Part shown: piece after piece, positions 1-9,900 of the stretch
Numbering within the stretch: the stretch's first letter is position 1
How the letters are laid out: each line of letters begins with the position of its first letter
Assembly: GCA_018400695.1 (NCBI GenBank)
Contig: JAGYMF010000006.1
Coordinates: 1 to 33,320, forward strand
Origin: Bacteroidales bacterium
GTDB taxonomy: Bacteria > Bacteroidota > Bacteroidia > Bacteroidales > GCA-2748055
Length of the DNA stretch: 33,320 nucleotides
Reading direction: 5' to 3'
Translations under genes and position numbers: made by a program
Notes under the pieces: model-generated
The model's database searches: none
What the model saw: only the letters and a program-made list of their open reading frames with translations
Told to the model about the DNA's origin: nothing

Positions 1-318
1 ACCATCGTGTTTACATGTGACCAGGAGAAGTATTCCGGAAAGACAAACAGTGTGCTGATTGATCATGAATCCAGGATAGAGGATGTGCTGACGGAGCTGT
101 ATGATCTGAAGATCCTCTCTGTTTTTGTGGAGGGTGGACAGCAACTGCATAATTCATTTATCTCCTCCGGATGTTGGGATGAGGCAAGGGTCTTCAGGGG
201 GGACGTCAAATTTGAAAAAGGGGTCCCTGCACCACACATTGAACAGGATCCCGCAGAAACACTCTATTTTAAAGATAGTGAGCTGAATATCTTTTATAAC
301 ACTATGCCAATTGGCTGA
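1..318 (+). CDS. ribD: Riboflavin biosynthesis protein RibD, C-terminal reductase domain (5' truncated by window edge)
   Basis: Open frame from the window edge to TGA at 316-318; motif ILSVFVEGGQQLHNSFISSGCWDEARVFRG is typical of the RibD/DHFR-like reductase C-terminus. Confidence 0.85.
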   Translation, partial: TIVFTCDQEKYSGKTNSVLIDHESRIEDVLTELYDLKILSVFVEGGQQLHNSFISSGCWDEARVFRGDVKFEKGVPAPHIEQDPAETLYFKDSELNIFYNTMPIG

Positions 319-351
319 CTTTTTTTATGGATTTTCAGATAATAATATTGT

Positions 352-359
352 ATATTTGT
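352..359 (+). promoter_or_regulatory. Candidate Bacteroidota -7 element (TATATTTG) upstream of the TPR-caspase gene
   Basis: Matches TAnnTTTG about 80 nt upstream of the likely ATG (440); no clear TTTG -33 box. Confidence 0.35.
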
Positions 360-439
360 ATACATTCAGTGTAATATCAGGTAACATTTCATGGTTTTTT
401 TGCGTAAAAATGGTGTTCTAAAAAATAAAATCCGTGATC

Positions 440-2782
440 ATGAAGAAAATATTTCCATTTATCGCTGTTTTGTTGTTTATCGCCTCTGCAGGATATGGAC
501 AATCAGCCAGAAAATATTTCAAGGCCGGGGAGGATTTCCTCGAGGTCAGGAAATATGAAGATGCCATTGAACAGTTCTCAAATGCTGTTGCGCTGGATCC
601 TGAATATGACAAAGCATATATTTCCAGGGCAGCTGCTTATGAGCGGGTAAACAACTATGCTGCTGCTGCGGACGATTATGAGCGGGCGCTGGTTTTCAAT
701 GACAAGGACGAGGAATTGATGTACAAGGCCGGAAATGCTTTCTATCGATCGGGCAATTATGGCAAATCGCTGGCCATGTTGAGCAGTGCCCTGGCCAGAA
801 AAAGCAATTACCTGGAGGCATACCAGGTCAGGGTACAGGTTTTCATTGCGCTTAAGCGGTATGATGAAGCACTGGAGGACTGCAAGAGGGCGCTTCGGTA
901 CAAGGAAAATGAATTAAATTATTATAACCTGGGCGTGGTTTATGAAAAGCTTGAATTGTTGGATGAGGCTGAGGATGCTTATCAAAAATCTATTGCGAAA
1001 AATAAAAACGTGATAGATCCCTACTTATCGCTTGGTAAACTGGCTTTCCAGCGTGAAAAATATGACCTGGCCATGTCGTCTGTGAACCAGGTGCTTCGTA
1101 TTGATGCCAGGAACAAGGATGGGTTGATGTTGAGAAGCAGGATCAATGCTGCCCGGATGAATCTTAACCAGGCTGTGAATGATATTTCAGAGGCGCTGAC
1201 AATCTACAGAAATGATCCGGTTATGCATGTATTGCGTGGTGATTTTTACAAGGAACTCAGCAGACATACCGATGCTATACTGGATTATACGTATGCAATG
1301 GAGGCGGGTGACACCACTGCCCAGATATATTATAAGAGAGCAGGTGCGTATGAAAAGATTCGCGATTTTGAGTCAGCCATGAAGGACTATGATAAGTTGC
1401 TTGAAATCTCCCAGTATGACGGAACTGCACAAAAACTGTTGGCCGAGGCCCGGAAGCGCATGTTCGAGATTAACCGTGAAGACAACAAACCGGTGGTGAA
1501 GTTGGTTGAACCTGCATCGAATGAAGATAGGACTGTCTTTATTCCTAGAGGCCTTAATGTGATTGCGCTGACAGGGTTGGTTCAGGATGAGAGTGAGTTA
1601 AGCTCGCTCGTGATCAATAATTTTACAGTACAGCCTGCTGAGGTGAAAGATGGGTATGAGTTCCTGGCCAGTATCAACCTGAGGGATGCAGACCAGATCG
1701 TTGTTGAGGCCACAGATGTTTATGAAAATGTTGAGAAGGCGGTCTTCGATGTGGTATGGACGGAAACTGAAAAGCCGGATGTTAATATTATTGCTCCCTA
1801 TGCAGGAGATAACAACATCATCTATCTTGATTCAGATGATCCTGTGATCTATGTCGAAGGAAGGGTTGAGGATGAGAGTCAGATCAAGTCGATATATATC
1901 GATGATGTGGCGGCAAGCTATGTCCCCACGGATGTGAACCCGGTTTTTTCTGCGAGGGTTGCTGTGGAGAACAGAAGCAAGTTCTCGGTGAGAGCAGAGG
2001 ATGTCTATGGTAACATCGCTAACGTGGATTTTACCCTTAACCGTGAATCGACAGACTTCAGCAACAATCCGATGGGAAAAACCTGGGCAATCTTTATAGA
2101 GAACTCCAATTACGATTATTTTGCAAGCCTGGAGGGTCCCACAAAGGACATTACCTTAATGAAGACAGCGCTGAATAAATATCAGGTACATAATTTTATT
2201 CATAAGAAGGATATGACAAAAAGGGAGATGGAAAAATTCTTCTCCATTGAATTGCGCGACCTGCTGCGCAGCAACAGGGTGAGCTCACTGATGATCTGGT
2301 ATGCAGGCCATGGTAAGTTTGTAAATGAGACAGGCTACTGGATTCCTGTGGATGCACAGCGTGAGGATGAGTTTACCTATTTTAATGTGAATGCGCTGAA
2401 GGCCTCGATGCAATCATACCCCGAACAGTTGACCCATACACTGGTAATCACAGATGCCTGCGAATCAGGTCCCAGCTTCTATCAGGCCATGCGTTCAGCC
2501 AATGAGATCCGAAGTTGTGACGATTGGGAGGCAACACGGTTCAAATCCTCACAGGTTCTGTCCTCTGCAGGGTATGAGCTTGCCAGTGACGATAGCCAGT
2601 TTACCCGGACTTTTGCCAATACCCTGATCAATAATCCGGATGCCTGTGTGCCTATCGAGAGTATTGTGCAGAAGGTGACTACCGCTGTAACAGGCAATAA
2701 TCAGCAAAAGCCCCAGTTTGGGAAAATTGCCGGTCTGGAGGATGAAAATGGTACGTTCTTCTTTATTCCGAAAGATTACTAA
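440..2782 (+). CDS. Exported TPR-repeat protein with two Ig-like segments and C-terminal caspase-fold (peptidase C14) domain
   Basis: Track ORF opens at GTG 434; ATG 440 gives signal peptide MKKIFPFIAVLLFIASAGYGQS. Multiple TPR units (e.g. AIEQFSNAVALDPEYDKAYISRAAAYERVNNYAAAADDYERAL); C-terminal MIWYAGHGKF (His) and VITDACESG (Cys) match the caspase His/Cys dyad. Confidence 0.88.
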   Translation: MKKIFPFIAVLLFIASAGYGQSARKYFKAGEDFLEVRKYEDAIEQFSNAVALDPEYDKAYISRAAAYERVNNYAAAADDYERALVFNDKDEELMYKAGNAFYRSGNYGKSLAMLSSALARKSNYLEAYQVRVQVFIALKRYDEALEDCKRALRYKENELNYYNLGVVYEKLELLDEAEDAYQKSIAKNKNVIDPYLSLGKLAFQREKYDLAMSSVNQVLRIDARNKDGLMLRSRINAARMNLNQAVNDISEALTIYRNDPVMHVLRGDFYKELSRHTDAILDYTYAMEAGDTTAQIYYKRAGAYEKIRDFESAMKDYDKLLEISQYDGTAQKLLAEARKRMFEINREDNKPVVKLVEPASNEDRTVFIPRGLNVIALTGLVQDESELSSLVINNFTVQPAEVKDGYEFLASINLRDADQIVVEATDVYENVEKAVFDVVWTETEKPDVNIIAPYAGDNNIIYLDSDDPVIYVEGRVEDESQIKSIYIDDVAASYVPTDVNPVFSARVAVENRSKFSVRAEDVYGNIANVDFTLNRESTDFSNNPMGKTWAIFIENSNYDYFASLEGPTKDITLMKTALNKYQVHNFIHKKDMTKREMEKFFSIELRDLLRSNRVSSLMIWYAGHGKFVNETGYWIPVDAQREDEFTYFNVNALKASMQSYPEQLTHTLVITDACESGPSFYQAMRSANEIRSCDDWEATRFKSSQVLSSAGYELASDDSQFTRTFANTLINNPDACVPIESIVQKVTTAVTGNNQQKPQFGKIAGLEDENGTFFFIPKDY

Positions 2783-2785
2783 AAT

Positions 2786-5700
2786 ATGATATCAAAACAG
2801 ATCAGAAAAATTATTCGTCTTCACAGGCGGATAATTTTTTTATTCCTGCTATCCATGTCAGGAAGCATTGCTGCACAACATTATTATTTTGATGAGTATA
2901 GTGTTTCGCAGGGATTGGCACAATCAACGGTTTATAGTATTCTTCAGGATAAAGAGGATAATTACTGGTTGGGAACACAGGCTGGGGTTTCAAGATTCGA
3001 CGGATCTGAATTTGTGAATTTTACTGCCGAAGATGGCCTGGCAGAGGGAGGAGTCAGGGCCGTTTTTGAAGATTCACATGGAAACATCTGGCTGGGTCAT
3101 GATGGCGGAAGTGTAACCCGGTTTGATGGTCACAGTTTTAAGGTTTATGAAGAGTTGGGAACCCAACTGAAGTCAAATATTACAACGATTATTGAAGATT
3201 CCGGTGGCAAACTATGGATCACTACACAGGCATCGGGTGCGGCAATTATCAAAAATCCGGGTGCTTCGATGGACTCACTTGATTTTGAAATCTATTTGGG
3301 GCGCCGGTTGGCGGACAGGATCTTTGGGAGTATGATTGGACAGGATGGTTCATTGTATTTCGTGACGGATCCTGTCGTAAAAAAGTTTAACAGGGACAGC
3401 CTTAAGTTTGAGAACCTTGCGATGAATGGTATTCCCCGTTTTTTTGCCACAACGTGTATCCTGGAGGACAGTAGGATGAATTTCTGGTTCGGAACCCATA
3501 ATGGGGGTCTGTATCGCTATCATGCTGAAATGGAAGATACGGAAATGGTTGACCTGGTAAAGCTGGGCATGTCCACCAACTGGGTCAGCACCCTTTTTGA
3601 AGACCGCTATGGAAATATCTGGGTGGGGACCTGGGGCGGCGGTGTGGCCCGTATCGATACAAATGATCATGTGACTGTATTTGATAACAGCAATGGCATG
3701 CCGGGTATGAAAATCTGGCAGATTAAGGAGGATAAGGAGGGCAATATTCTTTTTGGAACGAACGAACATGGTCTCTGTGCTTTCAAAGGTGATTATTTCG
3801 TCTCCTATTTTGAGGAGGATGGATTGATTAACGAACAGGTGTATGCCATTGAACAAACGCATGACAAACGTTACTGGGTCGGCACCAATCAGGGTATATC
3901 TATTATTGAAGGTGATGTGACACAAAGCAGGATCCGTGATTTTGATAAATTGAAGGGTGTCAGGGTACGGTTCATAGCGGAAGACCATCATCGGAATGTG
4001 TGGATCGCAGCGGAGGGTCAGGGAGTTTTTACCTATACTTTGCGTGGCGATTTTCGTTTTGAGCCAATGATTAACAGCAATATTCCGATGGGACAGATCA
4101 CGGGGATGGCTATTGACGATCAGAATAACCTGTGGGTAGGTACGCTTGATGGACTGGTATATTATGAAATCGATAACCGGAAAATTGACCGGTTGACGCA
4201 GGTGCATGGATTGCAGGGCAATGAAATCTCTGCAGTTTTTCCTGACAGTCAGGGAAGAATATGGGTAGGGATCGATGGTCGGGGAGCTACGGTTATCGAC
4301 GGACAGGAGATTCGTTCGGTAGATCTTGGAATGGTCGTGACGCCAACCTGTTTCACTGAGGATAATAATGGTGTTATCTGGATTGGGACTGAGGGGCGTG
4401 GGGTCCTTGCATATGATGAGAATCATAAACAGGTGGTCAGTCATCTGTCAGTAAAGGACAATGGATTACTTGCAAACCTTATCAATTTGTTGAATTGCGA
4501 TGAGAATAATTACATCTACATTGGAACAAACAAAGGGCTGAATAAGTATGACCAGGAAGAGAATAAGCTGTATGGATTTAACAGGAAAAGTGGCTTTGTA
4601 GGTATTGAAACGAAACAGAATGCCACCTGTGTGGATCATGCGGGAAAAGTCTGGTTTGGAACAGGAATGGGAATTACCAGGTACGATCCTGCATTGAAAC
4701 CGAGGGATGTGATTGAACCACTGACCCATATAACCGGATTGATGGTAAACTATGAACCTTATCCCATCACGGAGAACATGGTCTTTTCTTACAGGCAGAA
4801 TTCCCTGATCTTTGATTACAGGTGTATCACACTAAATCCGGAGGCGGTGCAATACCAGATCATGCTAGATGGCATTGATATTGACTGGAGGCCTCCGGAT
4901 ACGCAGACACAGGTGAATTATCCTGCCTTGCCACCCAAAAAGTACACGTTTTACGTGAAGGCGAAAAACAGTGACGGTATCTGGAATGATCCTCCCATTG
5001 CACTTAACTTTCAGATCAAGCCACCATTCTATCTGACCTGGTGGTTCATTCTCTCCTGTATTGCAGCCCTGGGCGCCATGATTTTTGCCTATATCAAGGT
5101 CAGGGAACAGGCCCTTGTAAGGGAAAACAGGATCCTGGAAGACAAGGTCATAGAACGCACAGCACAGGTAGTGGCACAGAAAGAGGAGCTGGCGCAGAAG
5201 AACAAGGATATAACAGACAGCATCAGGTATGCAAAAAGAATCCAGTTTGCCATTTTGCCCCCAAAATCTCCTTTCCCTGAAACGTTTATTCTCTTCAAAC
5301 CGAAAGATATCGTCAGCGGTGATTTTTACTGGTTTACTGAAGTGGACGGTAAGGAGTTTATTGCTGCGGTGGATTGTACCGGACACGGTGTTCCCGGAGC
5401 TTTCATGTCGATTATAGGACACAATTCGCTGAACAAAATCGTAAAGCAGTATGGCATTCTTGATCCGGGAAGGATTCTTACAGAGCTTAACCGGGAAGTT
5501 GTTGAAACACTTCATCATACCAGTGAGGATGGAGATGTGTATGATGGTATGGACCTGTCACTGATCACATTTGACAAGGTGAATATGGAGATCAATTATG
5601 CCGGGGCCTATAATTCGATGTACATGGTCAGGAATGATGAGTTGATTGAGACGAAGGCTGACCGGCAGCCGATCGGACTGGCAGCAGGGACCACTAAAAT

Positions 5701-5947
5701 ATTCAATACACAGGTGATTAAAGTTCAGAAGGGGGATGTAATATACCTGTTTTCAGACGGGTATGCGGATCAATTTGGAGGAGAGAAGCTCAAGAAGTTC
5801 AAGTCAAAGAACATGAAGGAGCTGTTGGTGCAGATTTCGGGTGAACCGATAGAACGCCAGCGCATAATTCTTGAAGATTCAATTGAGAAGTGGCGGGGGA
5901 ACGTGGAACAGGTAGACGATATTCTGGTTATAGGCCGGAGGTTCTGA
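2786..5947 (+). CDS. Two-component-regulator-type beta-propeller / Y_Y_Y / TM / coiled coil / SpoIIE-type PP2C phosphatase
   Basis: Repeated propeller motifs (ILQDKEDNYWLGTQAGVSRFDG, VFEDSHGNIWLGHDGG, LFEDRYGNIWVGTWGGG); Y_Y_Y-like region before TM WWFILSCIAALGAMIFAYI; C-terminal VSGDFYW, AAVDCTGHGVPGAFMS, LFSDGYADQFGG match SpoIIE/PP2C metal-binding motifs. No histidine kinase domain. Confidence 0.9.
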   Translation: MISKQIRKIIRLHRRIIFLFLLSMSGSIAAQHYYFDEYSVSQGLAQSTVYSILQDKEDNYWLGTQAGVSRFDGSEFVNFTAEDGLAEGGVRAVFEDSHGNIWLGHDGGSVTRFDGHSFKVYEELGTQLKSNITTIIEDSGGKLWITTQASGAAIIKNPGASMDSLDFEIYLGRRLADRIFGSMIGQDGSLYFVTDPVVKKFNRDSLKFENLAMNGIPRFFATTCILEDSRMNFWFGTHNGGLYRYHAEMEDTEMVDLVKLGMSTNWVSTLFEDRYGNIWVGTWGGGVARIDTNDHVTVFDNSNGMPGMKIWQIKEDKEGNILFGTNEHGLCAFKGDYFVSYFEEDGLINEQVYAIEQTHDKRYWVGTNQGISIIEGDVTQSRIRDFDKLKGVRVRFIAEDHHRNVWIAAEGQGVFTYTLRGDFRFEPMINSNIPMGQITGMAIDDQNNLWVGTLDGLVYYEIDNRKIDRLTQVHGLQGNEISAVFPDSQGRIWVGIDGRGATVIDGQEIRSVDLGMVVTPTCFTEDNNGVIWIGTEGRGVLAYDENHKQVVSHLSVKDNGLLANLINLLNCDENNYIYIGTNKGLNKYDQEENKLYGFNRKSGFVGIETKQNATCVDHAGKVWFGTGMGITRYDPALKPRDVIEPLTHITGLMVNYEPYPITENMVFSYRQNSLIFDYRCITLNPEAVQYQIMLDGIDIDWRPPDTQTQVNYPALPPKKYTFYVKAKNSDGIWNDPPIALNFQIKPPFYLTWWFILSCIAALGAMIFAYIKVREQALVRENRILEDKVIERTAQVVAQKEELAQKNKDITDSIRYAKRIQFAILPPKSPFPETFILFKPKDIVSGDFYWFTEVDGKEFIAAVDCTGHGVPGAFMSIIGHNSLNKIVKQYGILDPGRILTELNREVVETLHHTSEDGDVYDGMDLSLITFDKVNMEINYAGAYNSMYMVRNDELIETKADRQPIGLAAGTTKIFNTQVIKVQKGDVIYLFSDGYADQFGGEKLKKFKSKNMKELLVQISGEPIERQRIILEDSIEKWRGNVEQVDDILVIGRRF

Positions 5948-6548
5948 CGCGCTCAGTATTGGCCTCAACGGCTGCATACATGATCGCTTCCGGGTCCCAG
6001 TCAGGCTCATTTTGTATGAGCCCGATCACCTCCTCCGGTTCATTGGCCACCTGCCATATCTTTCCATGCAGTGGCCGCATGAAGTGCTGATCGATCATCT
6101 CTTCGAAATGGCTTAGAAGGGGATCGTAGAAGCAGTTGGTGTTGAGGATAATAATGGGCTTTAGAAATTTGCCCAGTTGTTTGAGTGTTATTGCTTCGAG
6201 CAGCTCTTCCAGGGTTCCTACCCCTCCGGGCATGGAGATAATGGCATCCACATCTTTCATCATGAGTGACTTCCGTTCATGCATTGTCTCAACGGTCACG
6301 ATATTTTTAAGATCAGGATGGCCCCATCCCATCTTCTGCATGAATCCGGGAATAATTCCTGTGACTTTTCCGTTGAGCGCCAGCATTTCATCCGCCATTA
6401 CTCCCATGATGCCAACCGATCCTGCTCCGTAATTCATTTCGATATCCTGCTGGACGAGAATCCTGGCCATCTCCTTTCCTGCATCAAGGTATGAAGGATG
6501 TATACCTGGACTTGATGCTGCGAAAACGCAGATTTTTTTTATCATCAT
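5928..6548 (-). CDS. TIGR00730/LOG family protein (putative lysine decarboxylase / cytokinin phosphoribohydrolase family)
   Basis: PGGVGTLEE motif and YGAGSVGIMGVMADEML; converges on and overlaps the SpoIIE gene by 20 nt. Confidence 0.9.
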   Translation of the reverse strand: MMIKKICVFAASSPGIHPSYLDAGKEMARILVQQDIEMNYGAGSVGIMGVMADEMLALNGKVTGIIPGFMQKMGWGHPDLKNIVTVETMHERKSLMMKDVDAIISMPGGVGTLEELLEAITLKQLGKFLKPIIILNTNCFYDPLLSHFEEMIDQHFMRPLHGKIWQVANEPEEVIGLIQNEPDWDPEAIMYAAVEANTERVRTSGL

Positions 6549-6622
6549 GGCAAATAATACCTTAAGAGGGCCATTGTAGGCTAAGTTGTCACAAGAAGAT
6601 ATACAAAGGTACTCTTTATATG

Positions 6623-6940
6623 CTAAAGCAGTCCTTCCAATTTATTTACAAGTGCGCTTTTCGGTACGGCACCAACTTGTTTGTCTGCGACCTCTCCGTT
6701 TTTAAAAAACAGGATGGTAGGGATATTCCTGATACCATATTTTTGCGTAATTCCAGGGTTGCTGTCAACATCCAGTTTGGTTACAACAGCTTTGCCATCA
6801 TAGTCATTACCAATCTCTTCAACGATAGGTCCAACCATTCGGCAGGGGCCGCACCATTCTGCCCAAAAATCAACGATGACTGGTTTATCAGACTGAAGAA
6901 CTATTTCTTCGAAATTACTATCTGTTACTTCTAATGCCAT
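6623..6940 (-). CDS. trxA: Thioredoxin
   Basis: WAEWCGPCRM active site; likely start at MALEVTDSNF (6940), trimming the track ORF (6976). Confidence 0.95.
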   Translation of the reverse strand: MALEVTDSNFEEIVLQSDKPVIVDFWAEWCGPCRMVGPIVEEIGNDYDGKAVVTKLDVDSNPGITQKYGIRNIPTILFFKNGEVADKQVGAVPKSALVNKLEGLL

Positions 6941-6994
6941 TTTATTAGGTGTTATGATGAATGAATAATAACGCAAAAATAGTTAAAATGTTTA

Positions 6995-9900
6995 TCACAC
7001 CAACTTGAATTGAAGTTCCGGGGATTCATTGACAAAGCTGATGAACTCTTCAGTGATTCCTATCTGCTTGTTTCTGCTGAACAGACTCACCTTCATTTTG
7101 GTGTCGGGATCCACAATATTTATTTTTAATTCCTTGCCTTCGGAGGGTACTGTAAATTTTTCCAGGTCATCAATCAGCTGTTCACTTACAGCGTCTAACG
7201 GCAGATTGAGCTCCACTGCTTTTACCAGGGTGTCTTTTACCTCCGACATGAGGTGAATGTGTTTAACCTTTAAAGAGTAAACCACTTTACCCGGCTCCTC
7301 GCGTGGTCGCCATTCATTGACAGAAGCCCTGATGAGCAATGCGATCCCGGGAGTAAAAAACTGTTTGAATTTCACATAATCATCACCGCGCAGCCTAACG
7401 GTGTATGATTCGGTAAAATCTTCCAGCACAGCCATCAGGTAGGGTTTGTTCCTCCACTGGTCGACTGTATCCTTGATTGTTTTAACAATTCCTGCAAAGG
7501 TGAATTCGTGGCCTGAAAGGGATTTCAGATCGTTCATTTCGTGGAGATTGGTTGTGCAGAAAGAGTCTATTTCTGTTTTAAACCTGTCCATTGGATGCGC
7601 AGTAAGGTACATTCCGATGAGTTCTTTTTCCCGGTTGATCTTGTCCAGCAGATTCCACTCATCAATGGCTGGAGGTTCGGGTCTGGAAATGCTTATCTGG
7701 CTCATGTCGCCGAAAAGGTTCTGTTGCGGTGTGTTTTTTTCAAATTGGAATTTGTTACCGTATTTGATCAATCTTTCAATGAATGTGGCTTCATTTTCTT
7801 CTACTTCAATGTACTGACTTCTGCTGATCTCTCCAAGTGAGTCGAAGGCTCCGGCAATCGCGAGACCCTCAAGGGTTTTTCGATTGATCGATGCAAGTTT
7901 GTTTCTTTCAACATAATCATAGATATCCAGGAAGGGGCCATGCGTATTTCTTTCTATGATCATCATCTCTACGGCAGATTCTCCGACGCCCTTAATTGCT
8001 CCAAGACCAAATCTGATATCACCATTTTTATTGACTGTGAATTTAAGTTTACTCTCGTTGACACATGGTCCGAGCACCGAGATATCCATTCTGCGGCATT
8101 CATCCATAAAAAAGCCAATCTTCTTAATGTCTGTGATGTTCCGACTGAGGACTGCTGCCATGAATTCTGCAGGATAGTGGGCCTTCAGATAGGCTGTCTG
8201 GTATGAAACATAGGCATAGCAGGTGGAGTGAGATTTGTTGAATGCATACTGCGCAAAGGCTTCCCAGTCCTTCCAAATCTTTTCAATAATTTTTTTATCA
8301 TACCCGTTCTTTTCGCAGCCCTCAACGAACTTAATCTTAAGTTCATCCATCATTTTGCGGATCTTTTTCCCCATGGCTTTCCGCAGTGAATCTGCCTGGC
8401 CTCCCGTAAAACCGGCCAGTTTACGCGAGAGAAGCATCACCTGCTCCTGGTAGACCGTGATACCGTATGTGTCTTTGAGGAACTCCTCCATCTCCTCCAG
8501 ATCATATGCGATCTTTTCGTATCCATGCTTTCGCTTGATGAAGCTGGGTATATAATCCATTGGTCCGGGACGGTAGAGGGCGTTCATGGCGATAAGGTCC
8601 TCGAACCTGTTGGGTTTTAAATCCCTGAGGTGTTTCTTCATCCCGGCAGATTCAAACTGGAACAATCCGGTTGTGTCTCCACGCGCATAAAGCTCAAAGG
8701 TTTTCTGGTCCTCGAGGGGTACATGCTCAATATCGATTGTTTTACCGGTAGATTCTCTGATGTTTTCCAGTGTATCCTTAATGATGGAAAGCGTTTTTAA
8801 TCCCAGGAAATCCATTTTCAGCATCCCGACATCTTCGACATGCTTTCCATCGTACTGTGTTACCAGCAGATTCGACTCTTTTGATGTACAGATAGGTACA
8901 TTATCAGTCAGGTCACTCCTGCCGATGATGATGCCACAAGCATGCAGTCCGGTATGGCGAACGGAGCCTTCCAGTGTTTCAGCGAATTTCAGGGTATTGA
9001 CCACCAGGGGATTCTGAGATTTTTTTTCACGGCGTAGTTCTTCTACCTCCTCAAAAGCTTTCTTCAGGCTAATGCCCGGTCGTTCAGGCACCAGTTTTGC
9101 AAGCCGGTCGGCTTCAGGAAGCGGCAGTTTTTGTATACGGGCTACATCGCGGATGGCCATTTTTGCAGCCATGGTGCCGAACGTGATGATATGTGCTACT
9201 ACATCATGGCCATATTTATCAACTACCCATCTCAGTACCATGTCACGTCCATCTTCATCAAAATCGATATCGATATCAGGCATGGAGATCCTGTCTGGAT
9301 TCAGAAAACGTTCAAAGAGCAGGTCATATTTAATAGGGTCGATATCCGTGATCCTGAGACAATAGGCTACGGCAGATCCAGCGGCAGATCCCCTTCCTGG
9401 ACCAACCGAAACCCCCATTTCTCTTGCGGCGGCGATGAAATCCTGAACGATAAGAAAGTAACCGGGAAACCCCATCCGTTTTACCGTGTTCAACTCAAAA
9501 TCGAGCCTTTCCTGTAATTCATCTGTAATTGTTCCGTAACGATCCCTGGCCCCTTCATATGCCAGGTGTCTCAGGTAGGCATCTTCATTTTCAAATGTTT
9601 CCGGAATTTTGAAGTTCGGCATGATCGGATTGGAACTCAACGAATATTCCTCTACCTTTTGAGCAATCTCCATGGTGTTCGCCAGTACTTCCGGAATGTC
9701 GTTGAAGAGTTGGCGCATTTCCGCCTGGGTTTTGAGCCACTCCTGGTGCGTGTAGCGCATCCTGTTCGGGTCATCGAGGTCTCTGCCGGTACTCAGACAA
9801 ATCAGGTGGTCATGTGCCCCGGCATCCTCCTGGTTGATAAAATGCACATCGTTGGTGGCAATGCATTTGATACCATGTTTCTTTCCCAATTGCAGCAATG

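Noticed and set aside
3350-4444. 364-aa minus-strand ORF
   Set aside because: Antisense to the propeller repeats of a confidently identified gene; the translation has no recognisable family and looks like a shadow frame.
4865-5518. 217-aa minus-strand ORF
   Set aside because: Antisense to the Y_Y_Y/SpoIIE region; composition looks non-coding and no motif was recognised.
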